Positions 46,253 through 59,964 of a stretch of DNA of 64,000 nucleotides are shown piece after piece (positions within the stretch are counted from its first letter, which is position 1; each line of letters begins with the position of its first letter). This stretch comes from Bidens hawaiensis. Lineage: Eukaryota; Streptophyta; Magnoliopsida; Asterales; Asteraceae. The position numbers were made by a program, and so were the translations under genes. A model generated the notes under the pieces. That model did not search any database and was not told the DNA's origin. It saw nothing but the letters and a program-made list of their open reading frames with translations. The stretch spans positions 2,217,304 to 2,281,303 of the forward strand of contig JAIQDT010000234.1 in the NCBI GenBank assembly GCA_021521415.1. Direction: 5' to 3'.

Positions 46253-46599
46253 TCTTTCCTGCACACAAGTTAACAAACATGTAGTTCTTTCCATAGTGTA
46301 AATCAAAATCAAATTAATATGCACTTACTTATACAACTTGTCAACATAACTATATTATCATATATTTGCACATATGTTGCCAATTTTACCTATTAAAGTC
46401 CCCCGTGACTTCCCCTGAATTCCCTCTTGCGGACAAGTCTGTTATTATGTTCCGGACCATAATAACTCACTTGTCCATCCAAGTTCATCCAGACCATGTC
46501 ACAATAAATTATTAGTTGATATTCAGATCCTATAACACTTGAGCTACTGGTTATATTTTAGGTATCTTTTAAAGACATCCTAATTCTTTATAACCAATG

Positions 46600-46611
46600 G
46601 CTCTGATACCA
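46600..46611 (-). promoter_or_regulatory. Primer-binding site, unit 3
   Basis: TGGTATCAGAGC, five bases from the LTR end. Confidence 0.9.
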
Positions 46612-46616
46612 AGTTC

Positions 46617-49600
46617 TGTAACACCCCGTAACCACAGCGGAAACGTAAACGGGATGCAACAGACACATCTGATATCAACAGCATTGCTTATAAAGAAAAC
46701 ACCACTACAATAATTTAAACGTATTACATTGTTCCGAGTTTCGTTACCGACTAGGCGTTATCACATAAGTTTTACCAATAGTATGTTAACATGTTTAATA
46801 CAAAATATAGACCCTTAAGCTTCTACAAAATAGCACACATCATCAAGCACGTATCACTCATTCCAATTGGGTGTACCTAGAAAGCATGTAAAGAAAACGG
46901 GTCAACTACGAATAGTTGGTGAGTTTCACTAATTTAAATAAATCATGACAAATCATTATAATAATCATAAATCAATGATGTAATTATGCTGAGCCTACAA
47001 GTGAAAACTCTGTTAACCCAGAAACACATTTAATAACCTCTGGGGACACTGTTAACCCAGAAACACATTTAATAACCTCTGGGGACACTGTTAACCCAGA
47101 AATACATTTAATAGCCTCTGGGGACACTGTTAACCCAGAAATACATTTAATAACCTCTGGGGACACTGTTAACCCAGAACACTGTTTCGGGCCTTACAAT
47201 ATTAGCAACTCAGACAATTACCATCATAATACATTACCGTACGATTCCCGTACAATAAACATTATATAAATACATTCATTTCCATGCGATCGGCATGTAC
47301 TTAAACACTTTGATAAAAACATGCCTTCCGCCCCGGGAAAATATTTAAAACATATCAATAAAAAGGGGCTCGTGAAACTCACCTTTTTGTGAGCAAAGAT
47401 GTAATACTGTGCACAGCTACCGGTCCGGATCTGTAATACGATCCCTAAGTCGTTACTACACAATTTCTATTAATATAACTTAAATTCGTGTTAACCGGTA
47501 CGTCTGGGGACACTGTTAACCCAGTACCGTACACGATCCGGGGACAATGTTAACCCCGAAACACTTCTCAGGACTTAGATTGTGATATCACTTAGAGTTC
47601 TTTAGTCAAAATTACCATTAGTTTGTTTTCTCGTTTTGCGTGCCTAGCACGGTTAACCGTCTTTATGTTTTCAAAAAATGAGTTTGGTCACATACGACCC
47701 GAAAATAGTTATTACTGATATTTTAATTAAAGTGGTGAAATTAGAGCTCGGTTTAGACACCCCGTTTGGCCGCGGGGCCCGTTTCCGTCTTTAGTATACC
47801 GGAAACTGCTAAATCGGGTAAAATTACCCAAATCATCCGAACTACTTTCGGATGATTTATTTTTACATGATTAACTTAGTTTCATGAAAATAGTCCATTT
47901 TTAGGGTTTTTATACACCAGTCAGCTCGCTTAGGCGAACTTTGCCGGTTTACGCGTTTTAAGCTTTAAAAGTTTGTTTTTATGTTCTGTTTAGCACAAAT
48001 AATTATCCGTTTAGTCTCGGATCTTGAAATTTTGCACAAATCAGTTTTTGACAGTAAGGAATTTTATAAAAATATTTCCAGAATTATTTTTTATATTTAA
48101 CATTTATTTATCTATTTTAAAACGTCATTTAAACACCAAATATGTCGAAAATAACAAACGACCTTAGAAAAATCCCAAATTTTTCTGGGATGACTCCTGC
48201 CATCCACATAGTTCCCAGTAATTTTTACAGAACCAAAAACTCATTTTTCATGTCATTTTCACCAAAACCGAGCTAGAAAACCCTAGATCTCGTTTTACCG
48301 AAAAGCCTACTTAGACTTCTCCAATGGACCTGAAATTTTGTGTGTGACTTTTATATGTTATAAAAAGCTTATCTGAATGTTTCCAGAATTTTTCATGATG
48401 TTTAGCTATTTTTCACCATTTTTAGCCAAAACCGAGCATTAAATTCACCAAATATTCATCCTTTATCCAAAATTACCAAAATTTCACAGATCTCATATTT
48501 TCATGTGTAGATCATCTCTGTGAAATTTCATGACCCAACTCTAAGTCTACCACAATCTGTCCAAATCACACAAATCATACGAAAAACCGAACTACCTTGT
48601 GTTTCTAGCTTTAGATCGCAAAGATCTTGCTTTCTAGCATTTGCTAGCAACTAGATATAACACCTACAAGCACAATAACACCACACCAAGCAAGTTATAC
48701 CCACAATCAAGCCATTCCTTTCATGGTTTCGGTTAAGACATCAAAACAAAGATTTTAACCGTAAAAATTCGTTTTTAACTCTTTTAACTCCTTTCTTGGA
48801 CCAAGATCCCTTGTATAACTTGTATACATCACTTGATCATGCAAGAATCGGTTTCATCTCGGGTTTTCACCCATTTTTCACTTGACACCTCATTTTCTCA
48901 AGATTTTGGAATTAAAAACCAAGATTAAACCATAATAACATGTTTATACCTTATGATTCTTGCTTAAAAACTTGGGTTTTTGGATGAATGTTGAAGAATG
49001 TTGAGAGAAATGTGGAGTTGAAGTGTTAAAAAAAGAAAATGATATGTGTGTGTGCACCATATGGACCGATCGGTCCTTGTATGGTGTGGGGTGGGGCCCA
49101 CATCTCAAACCTTGGCCACACATTTGGATTGTGTAATCCGGATAATGTTGTGGATAATCTGGTTCAGTTCGTTTTTCGGTTAAACACATAATTCGGCTTA
49201 AAACGAGGCTAAAAAGGTCGTTTTTTGTCTTAAAAATAAAATTTATATAAAACCGATTTAAAAACTTTAAAAACTTAAACCATGACATTTATTGACTCAA
49301 CACATCATATTGTCGGTCATTGTGCATCTTTTTCGGCTTGATCGATCTTCTCTTGCTTGGTTTGTTGTTAAAGGTTTCGTTTATCGTACCGACGTACCAA
49401 TAAATCGAAATCCTTTTTCTGTGCTATAATTCACTTATCCCGTAGCCTTAATACTTCGTAAACCTTACTAAACATCATATATTTCGTCTATAATGTAATC
49501 CCCGATTCGATCGGGTTTCAATAATCGTTCATCGGTTAATCGTAATTCCAATACGACTAGCTGTACATTCGAGTATAATTCATACTTGTGAATCTTATAT

Positions 49601-49699
49601 ACTCGTATAAACACATTATAATTTATATATTCAGTATTAAATAACACATAAATGGTATATTCCGGCTAGGGTATACCTGAATTTTCCGGAATCGTTACA
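46617..49699 (-). repeat. LTR 4 of the array (3,083 bp)
   Basis: Shared by units 3 and 4. One base shorter than the others because of a T lost at CCAATTGGGTG near 46866. Shares TTCTACAAAATAG and CATATCAAT with LTR 5 only, and CTTGACACC with LTR 3 only. Confidence 0.95.
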
Positions 49700-49710
49700 T
49701 TCTCCCCCCG
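49700..49710 (-). other. Polypurine tract, unit 4
   Basis: CGGGGGGAGAA directly before the 3' LTR. Confidence 0.85.
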
Positions 49711-49735
49711 TTATAAAAATTTCGTCCTCGAAATT

Positions 49736-50737
49736 TTACGCGTCAACTACTTCCTTTTGAGGAAATAGGTGGGGGTATTTCTTCCGAAATTCGTCCTTTC
49801 GTTCCCATGTATATTCTGGGCCTCGTTGCGAGTTCCATCTAACTTTGACCAACGAGATCTTATTGTGTCTAAGTTGCTTGATTTTCCCGTCCACTATTTC
49901 TATGGGTTCCTCTACGAAATTAAGCTTATCGTTTAATTGGACACCCTCTAGTGGTAACACCGATGTCTCATCCGACAGACACCTTTTCAAGTTCGACACG
50001 TGAAACACGTTGTGAACTGCACTTAATTCATCAGGCAGCTCTAATCGGTATGCTACAGGACCGATTTTTGCAGTAATGTCGAATGGTCCAATGTATCTAG
50101 GGGCTAACTTCCCCGCCTTTCCAAATCTGACTACTCCTTTCCAAGGGGATACTTTCAAATACACTTTATCACCTTTCTCAAATGATAACGGTTTTCTACG
50201 GGTATCGGCATAACTCTTCTGCCGATCCCGTGCGGCCTTCAGATTGTTCTTAATTTCAAGGATTTTGCTGGTCGTTTCCTGGACCAGATCTGATCTAATA
50301 ACCTGTGTGTCGCCCACTTCAGTCCAGCAGAGTGGTAATCGGTACTTCCGTCCATACAATGCTTCGTAAGGTGCTGCCTTTATACTGCTATGGTAACTGT
50401 TATTATAGGAAAATTCAACGAGGGGGAGATGTTGATCCCAATTTCCCTTAAAATCCAGTACGCATGCACGAAGCAAATCCTCCAGGGTTTGAATGGTCCT
50501 CTCAGACTGACCGTCGGTCTGAGGGTGGTAAGCTGTGCTTAGATCGATACGCGTTCCCAGCGCTTCTTGTACAGCTTGCCAAAGATTGGAGTTGAAATGG
50601 CTATCTCGATCGGAGATGATTGAGATGGGTATCCCATGAAGAGACACAATTTCATTTATATAAATCTGCGCAAGTCTTTCGGTGTTATAATTATTTCTAA
50701 TCGGAATAAAATGTGCCGACTTGGTTAGTCGATCCAC
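49736..50737 (-). pseudogene. pol: Unit 4 integrase core and chromodomain
   Basis: Protein identical by eye to units 2 and 3. Separated from upstream pol by the shared TGA at 50746-50744. Confidence 0.88.
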
Positions 50738-50743
50738 GATTAC

Positions 50744-52843
50744 TCAAATTGCATCGTGTCCACGGGACGTCTTAGGGAGATGTGTCACAAAATCCATCGT
50801 GATTTGCTCCCATTTCCATTCGGGAATTTCCGGTTGTTGTAACATCCCCGAGGGTTTCTGGTGCTCCGCCTTAACCCTCGCACACGTCGTACACTTGCCA
50901 ACGTATGTGGCTATATCCTTTTTCATACCCGGCCACCAGTAGAACTCCTTCACATCCTTGTACATCTTATCCGATCCCGGATGTATGGAATATTTCGATT
51001 TATGCGCTTCGTCCATGATTAGTTCTCGAAGGTCATGGAGGGTCGAGATCCAAATCCGATTTTTGAAATAGAGAATTTCGTCCACGCGCTGTTCGAAATT
51101 CTTCTCGTTACCGTAAAGTCCCTCTTTTTCCAATTGTTCATCTTTCAACGCTTCGCGTTGAGCGACTCGAACCAGGTCCGAAAGGTTCGACTGGACTATC
51201 ATTTCCAGTGCTCGCACTCGCAATGGCTTAACCCGATCCTTCCTACTCAAGGCATTGGCTACGACGTTAGCCTTGCCGGGGTGATAACGGATGTCACAGT
51301 CATAGTCGCTTAACAACTCGACCCATCTTCGTTGCCTCATATTCAGTTCTTTCTGATCGAATATGTGTTGCAAACTTTTATGATCGGTGAAGATGGTGCA
51401 CTTTGTACCGTAGAGATAATGTCTCCAGATTTTCAGTGCGAAGATAACTGCTCCCAGTTCTAAGTCATGAGTAGTGTAATTTTTCTCGTGTATTTTTAAC
51501 TGTCGAGAAGCATAGGCTATAACCTTATTAATTTGCATCAACACGCATCCTAACCCTCTCCGGGATGCGTCACAATACACGACAAAGCCATCGTCTCCGT
51601 CGGGGAGACTTAAGATCGGAGCTTGGCACAATCTTTGTTTTAGCGTTTGAAACGCCGTTTCCTGCTCTTCACCCCATTCATACTTTCGATCTTTTTGGGT
51701 CAGAAGGGTTAAAGGTTGGGCGATGCTGGAAAAGTTCTCTATAAATCGACGATAATATCCAGCTAAGCCTAAGAATTGGCGGATTTCCTTTGGCGATATA
51801 GGCGCTTGCCAATTCTTAACTGCTTCAACCTTACTTGGATCAACGTGTATCCCTTGATGGTTTATAACGTGACCAAGGAATTGCAATTCTTGTAACCAGA
51901 AGTTACACTTGGAGAATTTTGCATACAACTTCTCCTGATTTAGAAGCTCTAAAATTAATCTTAAGTGTTGCTCGTGCTCTTCTTTACTCTTCGAGTATAT
52001 CAAAATATCGTCAATAAACACGATGACGAATTTATCGAGGTAGGGTTTACAGACTCGATTCAGGAGATCCATGAACACTGCTGGCGCATTTGTTAGCCCG
52101 AAAGGCATAACTAAGAACTCGTAATGGCCGTAGCGAGTCCGGAATGCGGTTTTTGGGATATCCTCCTCCTGAATTCTAACCTGATGGTATCCCGATCTAA
52201 GATCAATTTTTGAGAAATAGCTCGCACCTTGCAGTTGGTCGAACAGGTCATCAATTCGGGGGAGAGGATACCTATTTTTGATTGTCAACTTGTTCAATTC
52301 CCTGTAATCAATGCACATTCTAAGGCTCCCGTCCTTCTTTTTCACGAAAAGTACAGGTGCACCCCACGGGGAATAACTGGGACGTATAAATCCTTTATCC
52401 AACAATTCTTGCAACTGGTTGGATAATTCTTGCATCTCGGATGGTGCAAGTCGGTAGGGTGCCTTAGCAACAGGGCCAGCTTGAGGTAATAGATCGATTC
52501 TGAATTCGACCTGTCGGGTTGGCGGTAATCCAGGAAGTTCTTCTGGGAAGACTTGTGGAAATTCGCGTACCACTGGAATATCATCCACCCGTTTCTCCTC
52601 AGAATCAGTGGCCGTCAAGCTTGCTAGATACGCCACGCATCCTTGGCGTATGTATTTTAACACCTTGAGGTGGGATATAAATGGTATCATGGTGCCTGAC
52701 TTTTCTCCTTGCACTAATATCTCTTCGTCATCCGACACCCGGATCTTGACGATTTTCTTTTCACAGTTTATTTCTACTTTGTTGCGTGCTAACCAATCCA
52801 TTCCCACTATCACGTCAAAACTACCCAATTCTACCGGTAACAA
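50744..52843 (-). pseudogene. pol: Unit 4 protease end-RT-RNase H-integrase N-terminus
   Basis: 699 residues, identical by eye to unit 3, including FMDLLNRV and the RNase H Asn. Both bordering TGA codons are present. This near-identity makes units 3 and 4 the closest pair in the array. Confidence 0.9.
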
Positions 52844-52879
52844 GTCAATCGGAAGGGATTGATCGTTCAGAATAAAAGG

Positions 52880-54442
52880 TCAATTCCGAACTATTCGATT
52901 AACTATCATGGTTTTACCGTTAGCGACTTCTACGGTATAAGGTTCTATGGTCTCACCAATTGGAAGGTTTGCTATCAACAGGAATTTAACGGAAACAAAA
53001 CTCCTATCGGCGCCTGTATCAAATAATACAGAAGCGTAATGATCAGAGACGAGGAATGTACCTGTCACTACACTGGGGTCCTGGCGTGCTTCGTTCGCCC
53101 CCATCACGAATGCTCGGCCTCGCGCCGGATTGGACGACGATGCCTGACCCGTGGGTTGCCTCCCGTTTCCTCCCTGGTTCAGTTTCGGACAGTGTCTTTT
53201 GAAGTGATCCGTGCTGCCGCATTCATAGCAAGCACGGCTGGTGGTCACCATTTGGTTTCCTTGCGGGTTTTGTTGTCGGGCTGGTTGGGTCTTAAATGGC
53301 TGCGCACGGATAGGTTGCGGTTGTCGGTTCAGGTTGTTCAGGTTTGTCCTACAACTTGGTGCGTAGTGCCCAATCCTGCCACACCGGTGGCACACCACCT
53401 CTTTGCACACGCCACCATGGTGGTAACCGCATTTCCCACACCTAGGAAACGTTCCCTTCTGCGGTTCTTGTCTTCCGCCTGAACTAGTCATGGCGTAGTT
53501 TTGGGCAGTGGGCCTAGCACGTTTATTTTGCTGCTTTTCCTGGATCCTATGGTCATGTGTACCCCGCTTTCCCCCAGCGTATTCTCCTGCCACCTTCAGT
53601 GAACCGCTCCTTACGAAATCATATGTGACGATACCAGCCTGCGTCACCGCACCCTCATACGTCTGGTGTCCCCCAGAATTGACTATACTCCTTACAACGG
53701 GAGTTAGCCCCCAAATATAACGCTCAACCCTCTTCGACTCTGGGATGACCAGCCATGGCACTAATCGCGACAAGTCATTAAACCGGTTCGTATAACCCAA
53801 ATGGTCTGCCCCCTGCATCTCCAGGTTCCACAATTCATTTTCTAGTTTCTGCAATTCGTTTTTCAGGCAGAAATGCCCCAGTACAAGAGCCTTAAGCTCT
53901 GTCCAGGTCATGCGGTTTGTCGCCGCCTGACCCCGGGTCTGCACTATTGTGTTCCACCATGTCAAGGCATGGTCCGTGAATGTGCAGGTGGCGTACTTTA
54001 CAACACAGTCCTCGGGGCAGTTGCTGATGTTCACAACTGATTCTATTTTCTCGATCCACTTAACCAACCCATTTGGTCCTTCAGACCCGCTAAACTCAAG
54101 AGGTTTGCACAACATAAAGTCTTTGATCGAACATCCCCTGGATGCATGAATCGGTTCAGTACGGTTCGTCTCTACAGTTGGTATAGGGCCATTACTGTCC
54201 GTAACGACCACTCTAGGCGGTGCGTCATTACTCGGAATCGTGTTATCATTCTGTGGAGGATTAACATTTTGTTCCCCGTCATTATTGGTGGTCGTTTGAT
54301 TGCTCGGAGGGGTTGGATTGGTCGAATTATTAATACTGGCGGCGATGCGCGATACTATATCCGGTATCGCCGCCTCCAACTGTTGAGCAATCAAACGGCT
54401 CACATCTACTTCCGACATTTGAGCTGATCGTTTTGGTGCCAT
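52880..54442 (-). pseudogene. gag: Unit 4 gag-protease
   Basis: 520 residues from MAPKRS, same as units 2 and 3, ending at the shared TGA 52882-52880. Confidence 0.88.
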
Positions 54443-54812
54443 TCTACACATCATCAGAAAATACATATAATTAATACAAGTTTCAATCATAAAACACAAC
54501 AAACATTCCATTCATTATCAAACATTAGTACATATTACATCCATGTCAGTTCACATACTTTTCCTGTCATCATTACATAAGTTAAGTTTTCCTACATGGG
54601 GCCTATGTCGGCATCATCTCGACATAACCCACAATGGGTCAGTGCTTGAATGATACCCAAAAGTATCTATAACGATATACCCCAAAAGAGACCCCCCTAA
54701 GGGCCAATGGTTGTATTATAACTACCCAAGATTCACTCTATGTTAGCATCACCACTAACTGCTTACACAGAGTATCAAAAAGCGGTTCCTGTTTACTCCC
54801 ATCCTAACACAA

Positions 54813-55412
54813 CTAAACACGGTGGTATACCAACCCCACCAAAACAGCCACCAACACCACCATCACAGCCAGCATAACCCGGATCCGCGTCTCCATCCGG
54901 CCGATCATCCACTGGGAGTATGAGCACTCCCTCTTCAACTGCGAAATCGCATACTGGTGGTCCAGTATGCAGTCCCCCAAGTACATCCGCCTCTGTACTC
55001 CCACTGTCAAGGCGGCGGAGTGCTCATTCACCTGCTCGGTGAGCACTCGCAGCCATGTCGCCGCATCCCTTTCCTGCCTAGGGAGGCCCCACACGGGTGG
55101 AGTCACAGGCTTGGGCTGGGAGCGGGAGGACTCGCCCATGCGGGTAGCAGGTCTGGGTGGGGGCGAGGTAGGTGGGACATGTGGGACACTGATTCGCGCC
55201 GTGAGGCGGGGTCCGAATCCGGGCGGGACAGGGATGGCCTGTGGTGCGGGCGGGGTAGGGGATCTGGTAATCCTGACTGGGGAGGACTGGCCAGAGCTCC
55301 TACGACTAGCCTCGCTAGGCTCAGAGCTGGATGATACGCGTATGCTCCCAGAGTTCCCGGAGCTGACTTCCTCCGGGTCCTCCTCCATCGACAAACTAGG
55401 AGTTCTCGACAT
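54813..55412 (-). CDS. Unit 4 upstream accessory ORF, 199 aa
   Basis: Intact copy of the unknown membrane-segment ORF. Has VRITRSP like unit 3, and a private Lys in SQPKPVTPP where the others have Glu. Confidence 0.7.
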   Translation of the reverse strand: MSRTPSLSMEEDPEEVSSGNSGSIRVSSSSEPSEASRRSSGQSSPVRITRSPTPPAPQAIPVPPGFGPRLTARISVPHVPPTSPPPRPATRMGESSRSQPKPVTPPVWGLPRQERDAATWLRVLTEQVNEHSAALTVGVQRRMYLGDCILDHQYAISQLKRECSYSQWMIGRMETRIRVMLAVMVVLVAVLVGLVYHRV

Positions 55413-55759
55413 TCTTTCCTGCACACAAGTTAACAAACATGTAGTTCTTTCCATAGTGTAAATCAAAATCAAATTAATATGCACTTACTTATACAACTTG
55501 TCCACATAACTATATTATCATATATTTGCACATATGTTGCCAATTTTACCTATTAAAGTCCCCCGTGACTTCCCCTGAATTCCCTCTTGCGGACAAGTCT
55601 GTTATTATGTTCCGGACCATAATAACTCACTTGTCCATCCAAGTTCATCCAGACCATGTCACAATAAATTATTAGTTGATATTCAGATCCTATAACACTT
55701 GAGCTACTGGTTATATTTTAGGTATCTTTTAAAGACATCCTAATTCTTTATAACCAATG

Positions 55760-55771
55760 GCTCTGATACCA
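55760..55771 (-). promoter_or_regulatory. Primer-binding site, unit 4
   Basis: TGGTATCAGAGC, five bases from the LTR end. Confidence 0.9.
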
Positions 55772-55776
55772 AGTTC

Positions 55777-58700
55777 TGTAACACCCCGTAACCACAGCGG
55801 AAACGTAAACGGGATGCAACAGACACATCTGATATCAACAGCATTGCTTATAAAGAAAACACCACTACAATAATTTAAACGTATTACATTGTTCCGAGTT
55901 TCGTTACCGACTAGGCGTTATCACATAAGTTTTACCAATAGTATGTTAACATGTTTAATACAAAATATAGACCCTTAAGCTTCTACAAAATAGCACACAT
56001 CATCAAGCACGTATCACTCATTCCAATTTGGGTGTACCTAGAAAGCATGTAAAGAAAACGGGTCAACTACGAATAGTTGGTGAGTTTCACTAATTTAAAT
56101 AAATCATGACAAATCATTATAATAATCATAAATCAATGATGTAATTATGCTGAGCCTACAAGTGAAAACTCTGTTAACCCAGAAACACATTTAATAACCT
56201 CTGGGGACACTGTTAACCCAGAAACACATTTAATAACCTCTGGGGACACTGTTAACCCATAAATACATTTAATAGCCTCTGGGGACACTGTTAACCCAGA
56301 AATACATTTAATAACCTCTGGGGACACTGTTAACCCAGAACACTGTTTCGGGCCTTACAATATTAGCAACTCAGACAATTACCATCATAATACATTACCG
56401 TACGATTCCCGTACAATAAACATTATATAAATACATTCATTTCCATGCGATCGGCATGTACTTAAACACTTTGATAAAAACATGCCTTCCGCCCCGGGAA
56501 AATATTTAAAACATATCAATAAAAAGGGGCTCGTGAAACTCACCTTTTTGTGAGCAAAGATGTAATACTGTGCACAGCTACCGGTCCGGATCTGTAATAC
56601 GATCCCTAAGTCGTTACTACACAATTTCTATTAATATAACTTAAATTCGTGTTAACCGGTACGTCTGGGGACACTGTTAACCCAGTACCGTACACGATCC
56701 GGGGACAATGTTAACCCCGAAACACTTCTCAGGACTTAGATTGTGATATCACTTAGAGTTCTTTAGTCAAAATTACCATTAGTTTGTTTTCTCGTTTTGC
56801 GTGCCTAGCACGGTTAACCGTCTTTATGTTTTCAAAAAATGAGTTTGGTCACATACGACCCGAAAATAGTTATTACTGATATTTTAATTAAAGTGGTGAA
56901 ATTAGAGCTCGGTTTAGACACCCCGTTTGGCCGCGGGGCCCGTTTCCATCTTTAGTATACCGGAAACTGCTAAATCGGGTAAAATTACCCAAATCATCCG
57001 AACTACTTTCGGATGATTTATTTTTACATGATTAACTTAGTTTCATGAAAATAGTCCATTTTTAGGGTTTTTATACACCAGTCAGCTCGCTTAGGCGAAC
57101 TTTGCCGGTTTACGCGTTTTAAGCTTTAAAAGTTTGTTTTTATGTTCTGTTTAGCACAAATAATTATCCGTTTAGTCTCGGATCTTGAAATTTTGCACAA
57201 ATCAGTTTTTGACAGTAAGGAATTTTATAAAAATATTTCCAGAATTAATTTTTATATTTAACATTTATTTATCTATTTTAAAACGTCATTTAAACACCAA
57301 ATATGTCGAAAATAACAAACGACCTTAGAAAAATCCCAATTTTTTCTGGGATGACTCCTGCCATCCACATAGTTCCCAGTAATTTTTACAGAACCAAAAA
57401 CTCATTTTTCATGTCATTTTCACCAAAACCGAGCTAGAAAACCCTAGATCTCGTTTTACCGAAAAGCCTACTTAGACTTCTCCAATGGACCTGAAATTTT
57501 GTGTGTGACTTTTATATGTTATAAAAAGCTTATCTGAATGTTTCCAGAATTTTTCATGATGTTTAGCTATTTTTCACCATTTTTAGCCAAAACCGAGCAT
57601 TAAATTCACCAAATATTCATCCTTTATCCAAAATTACCAAAATTTCACAGATCTCATATTTTCATGTGTAGATCATCTCTGTGAAATTTCATGACCCAAC
57701 TCTAAGTCTACCACAATCTGTCTAAATCACACAAATCATACGAAAAACCGAACTACCTTGTGTTTCTAGCTTTAGATCGCAAAGATCTTGCTTTCTAGCC
57801 TTTGCTAGCAACTAGATATAACACCTACAAGCACAATAACACCACACCAAGCAAGTTATACCCACAATCAAGCCATTCCTTTCATGGTTTCGGTTAAGAC
57901 ATCAAAACAAAGATTTTAACCGTAAAAGTTCGTTTTTAACTCTTTTAACTCCTTTCTTGGACCAAGATCCCTTGTATAACTTGTATACATCCCTTGATCA
58001 TGCAAGAATCGGTTTCATCTCGGGTTTTCACCCATTTTTCACTTGAAACCTCATTTTCTCAAGATTTTGGAATTAAAAACCAAGATTAAACCATAATAAC
58101 ATGTTTATACCTTATGATTCTTGCTTAAAAACTTGGGTTTTTGGATGAATGTTGAAGAATGTTGAGAGAAATGTGGAGTTGAAGTGTTAAAAAAAGAAAA
58201 TGATATGTGTGTGTGCACCATATGGACCGATCGGTCCTTGTATGGTGTGGGGTGGGGCCCACATCTCAAACCTTGGCCACACATTTGGATTGTGTAATCC
58301 GGATAATGTTGTGGATAATCTGGTTCAGTTCGTTTTTCGGTTAAACACATAATTCGGCTTAAAACGAGGCTAAAACGGTCGTTTTTTGGCTTAAAAATAA
58401 AATTTATATAAAACCGATTTAAAAACTTTAAAAACTTAAACCATGACATTTATTGACTCAACACATCATATTGTCGGTCATTGTGCATCTTTTTCGGCTT
58501 GATCGATCTTCTCTTGCTTGGTTTGTTGTTAAAGGTTTCGTTTATCGTACCGACGTACCAATAAATCGAAATCCTTTTTCTGTGCTATAATTCACTTATC
58601 CCGTAGCCTTAATACTTCGTAAACCTTACTAAACATCATATATTTCGTCTATAATGTAATCCCCGATTCGATCGGGTTTCAATAATCGTTCATCGGTTAA

Positions 58701-58860
58701 TCGTAATTCCAATACGACTAGCTGTACATTCGAGTATAATTCATACTTGTGAATCTTATATACTCGTATAAACACATTATAATTTATATATTCAGTATTA
58801 AATAACACATAAATGGTATATTCCGGCTAGGGTATACCTGAATTTTCCGGAATCGTTACA
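55777..58860 (-). repeat. LTR 5 of the array (3,084 bp)
   Basis: Shared by units 4 and 5. It mixes variants found in different LTRs: CATATCAAT with LTR 4, CTGTCTAAATC with LTR 2, AACCCATAAATAC with LTR 1. Private changes include GTTTCCATC near 56943 and TAAAACGGTC near 58372. Confidence 0.95.
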
Positions 58861-58871
58861 TTCTCCCCCCG
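58861..58871 (-). other. Polypurine tract, unit 5
   Basis: CGGGGGGAGAA directly before the 3' LTR. Confidence 0.85.
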
Positions 58872-58896
58872 TTATAAAAATTTCGTCCTCGAAATT

Positions 58897-59898
58897 TTAC
58901 GCGTCAACTACTTCCTTTTGAGGAAATAGGTGGGGGTATTTCTTCCGAAATTCGTCCTTTCGTTCCCATGTATATTCTGGGCCTCGTTGCGAGTTCCATC
59001 TAACTTTGACCAACGAGATCTTATTGTGTCTAAGTTGCTTGATTTTCCCGTCCACTATTTCTATGGGTTCCTCTACGAAATTAAGCTTATCGTTTAATTG
59101 GACACCCTCTAGTGGTAACACCGATGTCTCATCCGACAGACACCTTTTCAAGTTCGACACGTGAAACACGTTGTGAACTGCACTTAATTCATCAGGCAGC
59201 TCTAATCGGTATGCTACAGGACCGATTTTTGCAGTAATGTCGAATGGTCCAATGTATCTAGGGGCTAACTTCCCCGCCTTTCCAAATCTGACTACTCCTT
59301 TCCAAGGGGATACTTTCAAATACACTTTATCACCTTTCTCAAATGATAACGGTTTTCTACGGGTATCGGCATAACTCTTCTGCCGATCCCGTGCGGCCTT
59401 CAGATTGTTCTTAATTTCAAGGATTTTGCTGGTCGTTTCCTGGACCAGATCTGATCTAATAACCTGTGTGTCGCCCACTTCAGTCCAGCAGAGTGGTAAT
59501 CGGTACTTCCGTCCATACAATGCTTCGTAAGGTGCTGCCTTTATACTGCTATGGTAACTGTTATTATAGGAAAATTCAACGAGGGGGAGATGTTGATCCC
59601 AATTTCCCTTAAAATCCAGTACGCATGCACGAAGCAAATCCTCCAGGGTTTGAATGGTCCTCTCAGACTGACCGTCGGTCTGAGGGTGGTAAGCTGTGCT
59701 TAGATCGATACGCGTTCCCAGCGCTTCTTGTACAGCTTGCCAAAGATTGGAGTTGAAATGGCTATCTCGATCGGAGATGATTGAGATGGGTATCCCATGA
59801 AGAGACACAATTTCATTTATATAAATCTGCGCAAGTCTTTCGGTGTTATAATTATTTCTAATCGGAATAAAATGTGCCGACTTGGTTAGTCGATCCAC
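58897..59898 (-). pseudogene. pol: Unit 5 integrase core and chromodomain
   Basis: Protein identical by eye to units 2-4. Separated from upstream pol by the shared TGA at 59907-59905 and by an additional TAA further upstream. Confidence 0.88.
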
Positions 59899-59964
59899 GA
59901 TTACTCAAATTGCATCGTGTCCACGGGACGTCTTAGGGAGATGTGTCACAAAATCCATCGTGAT

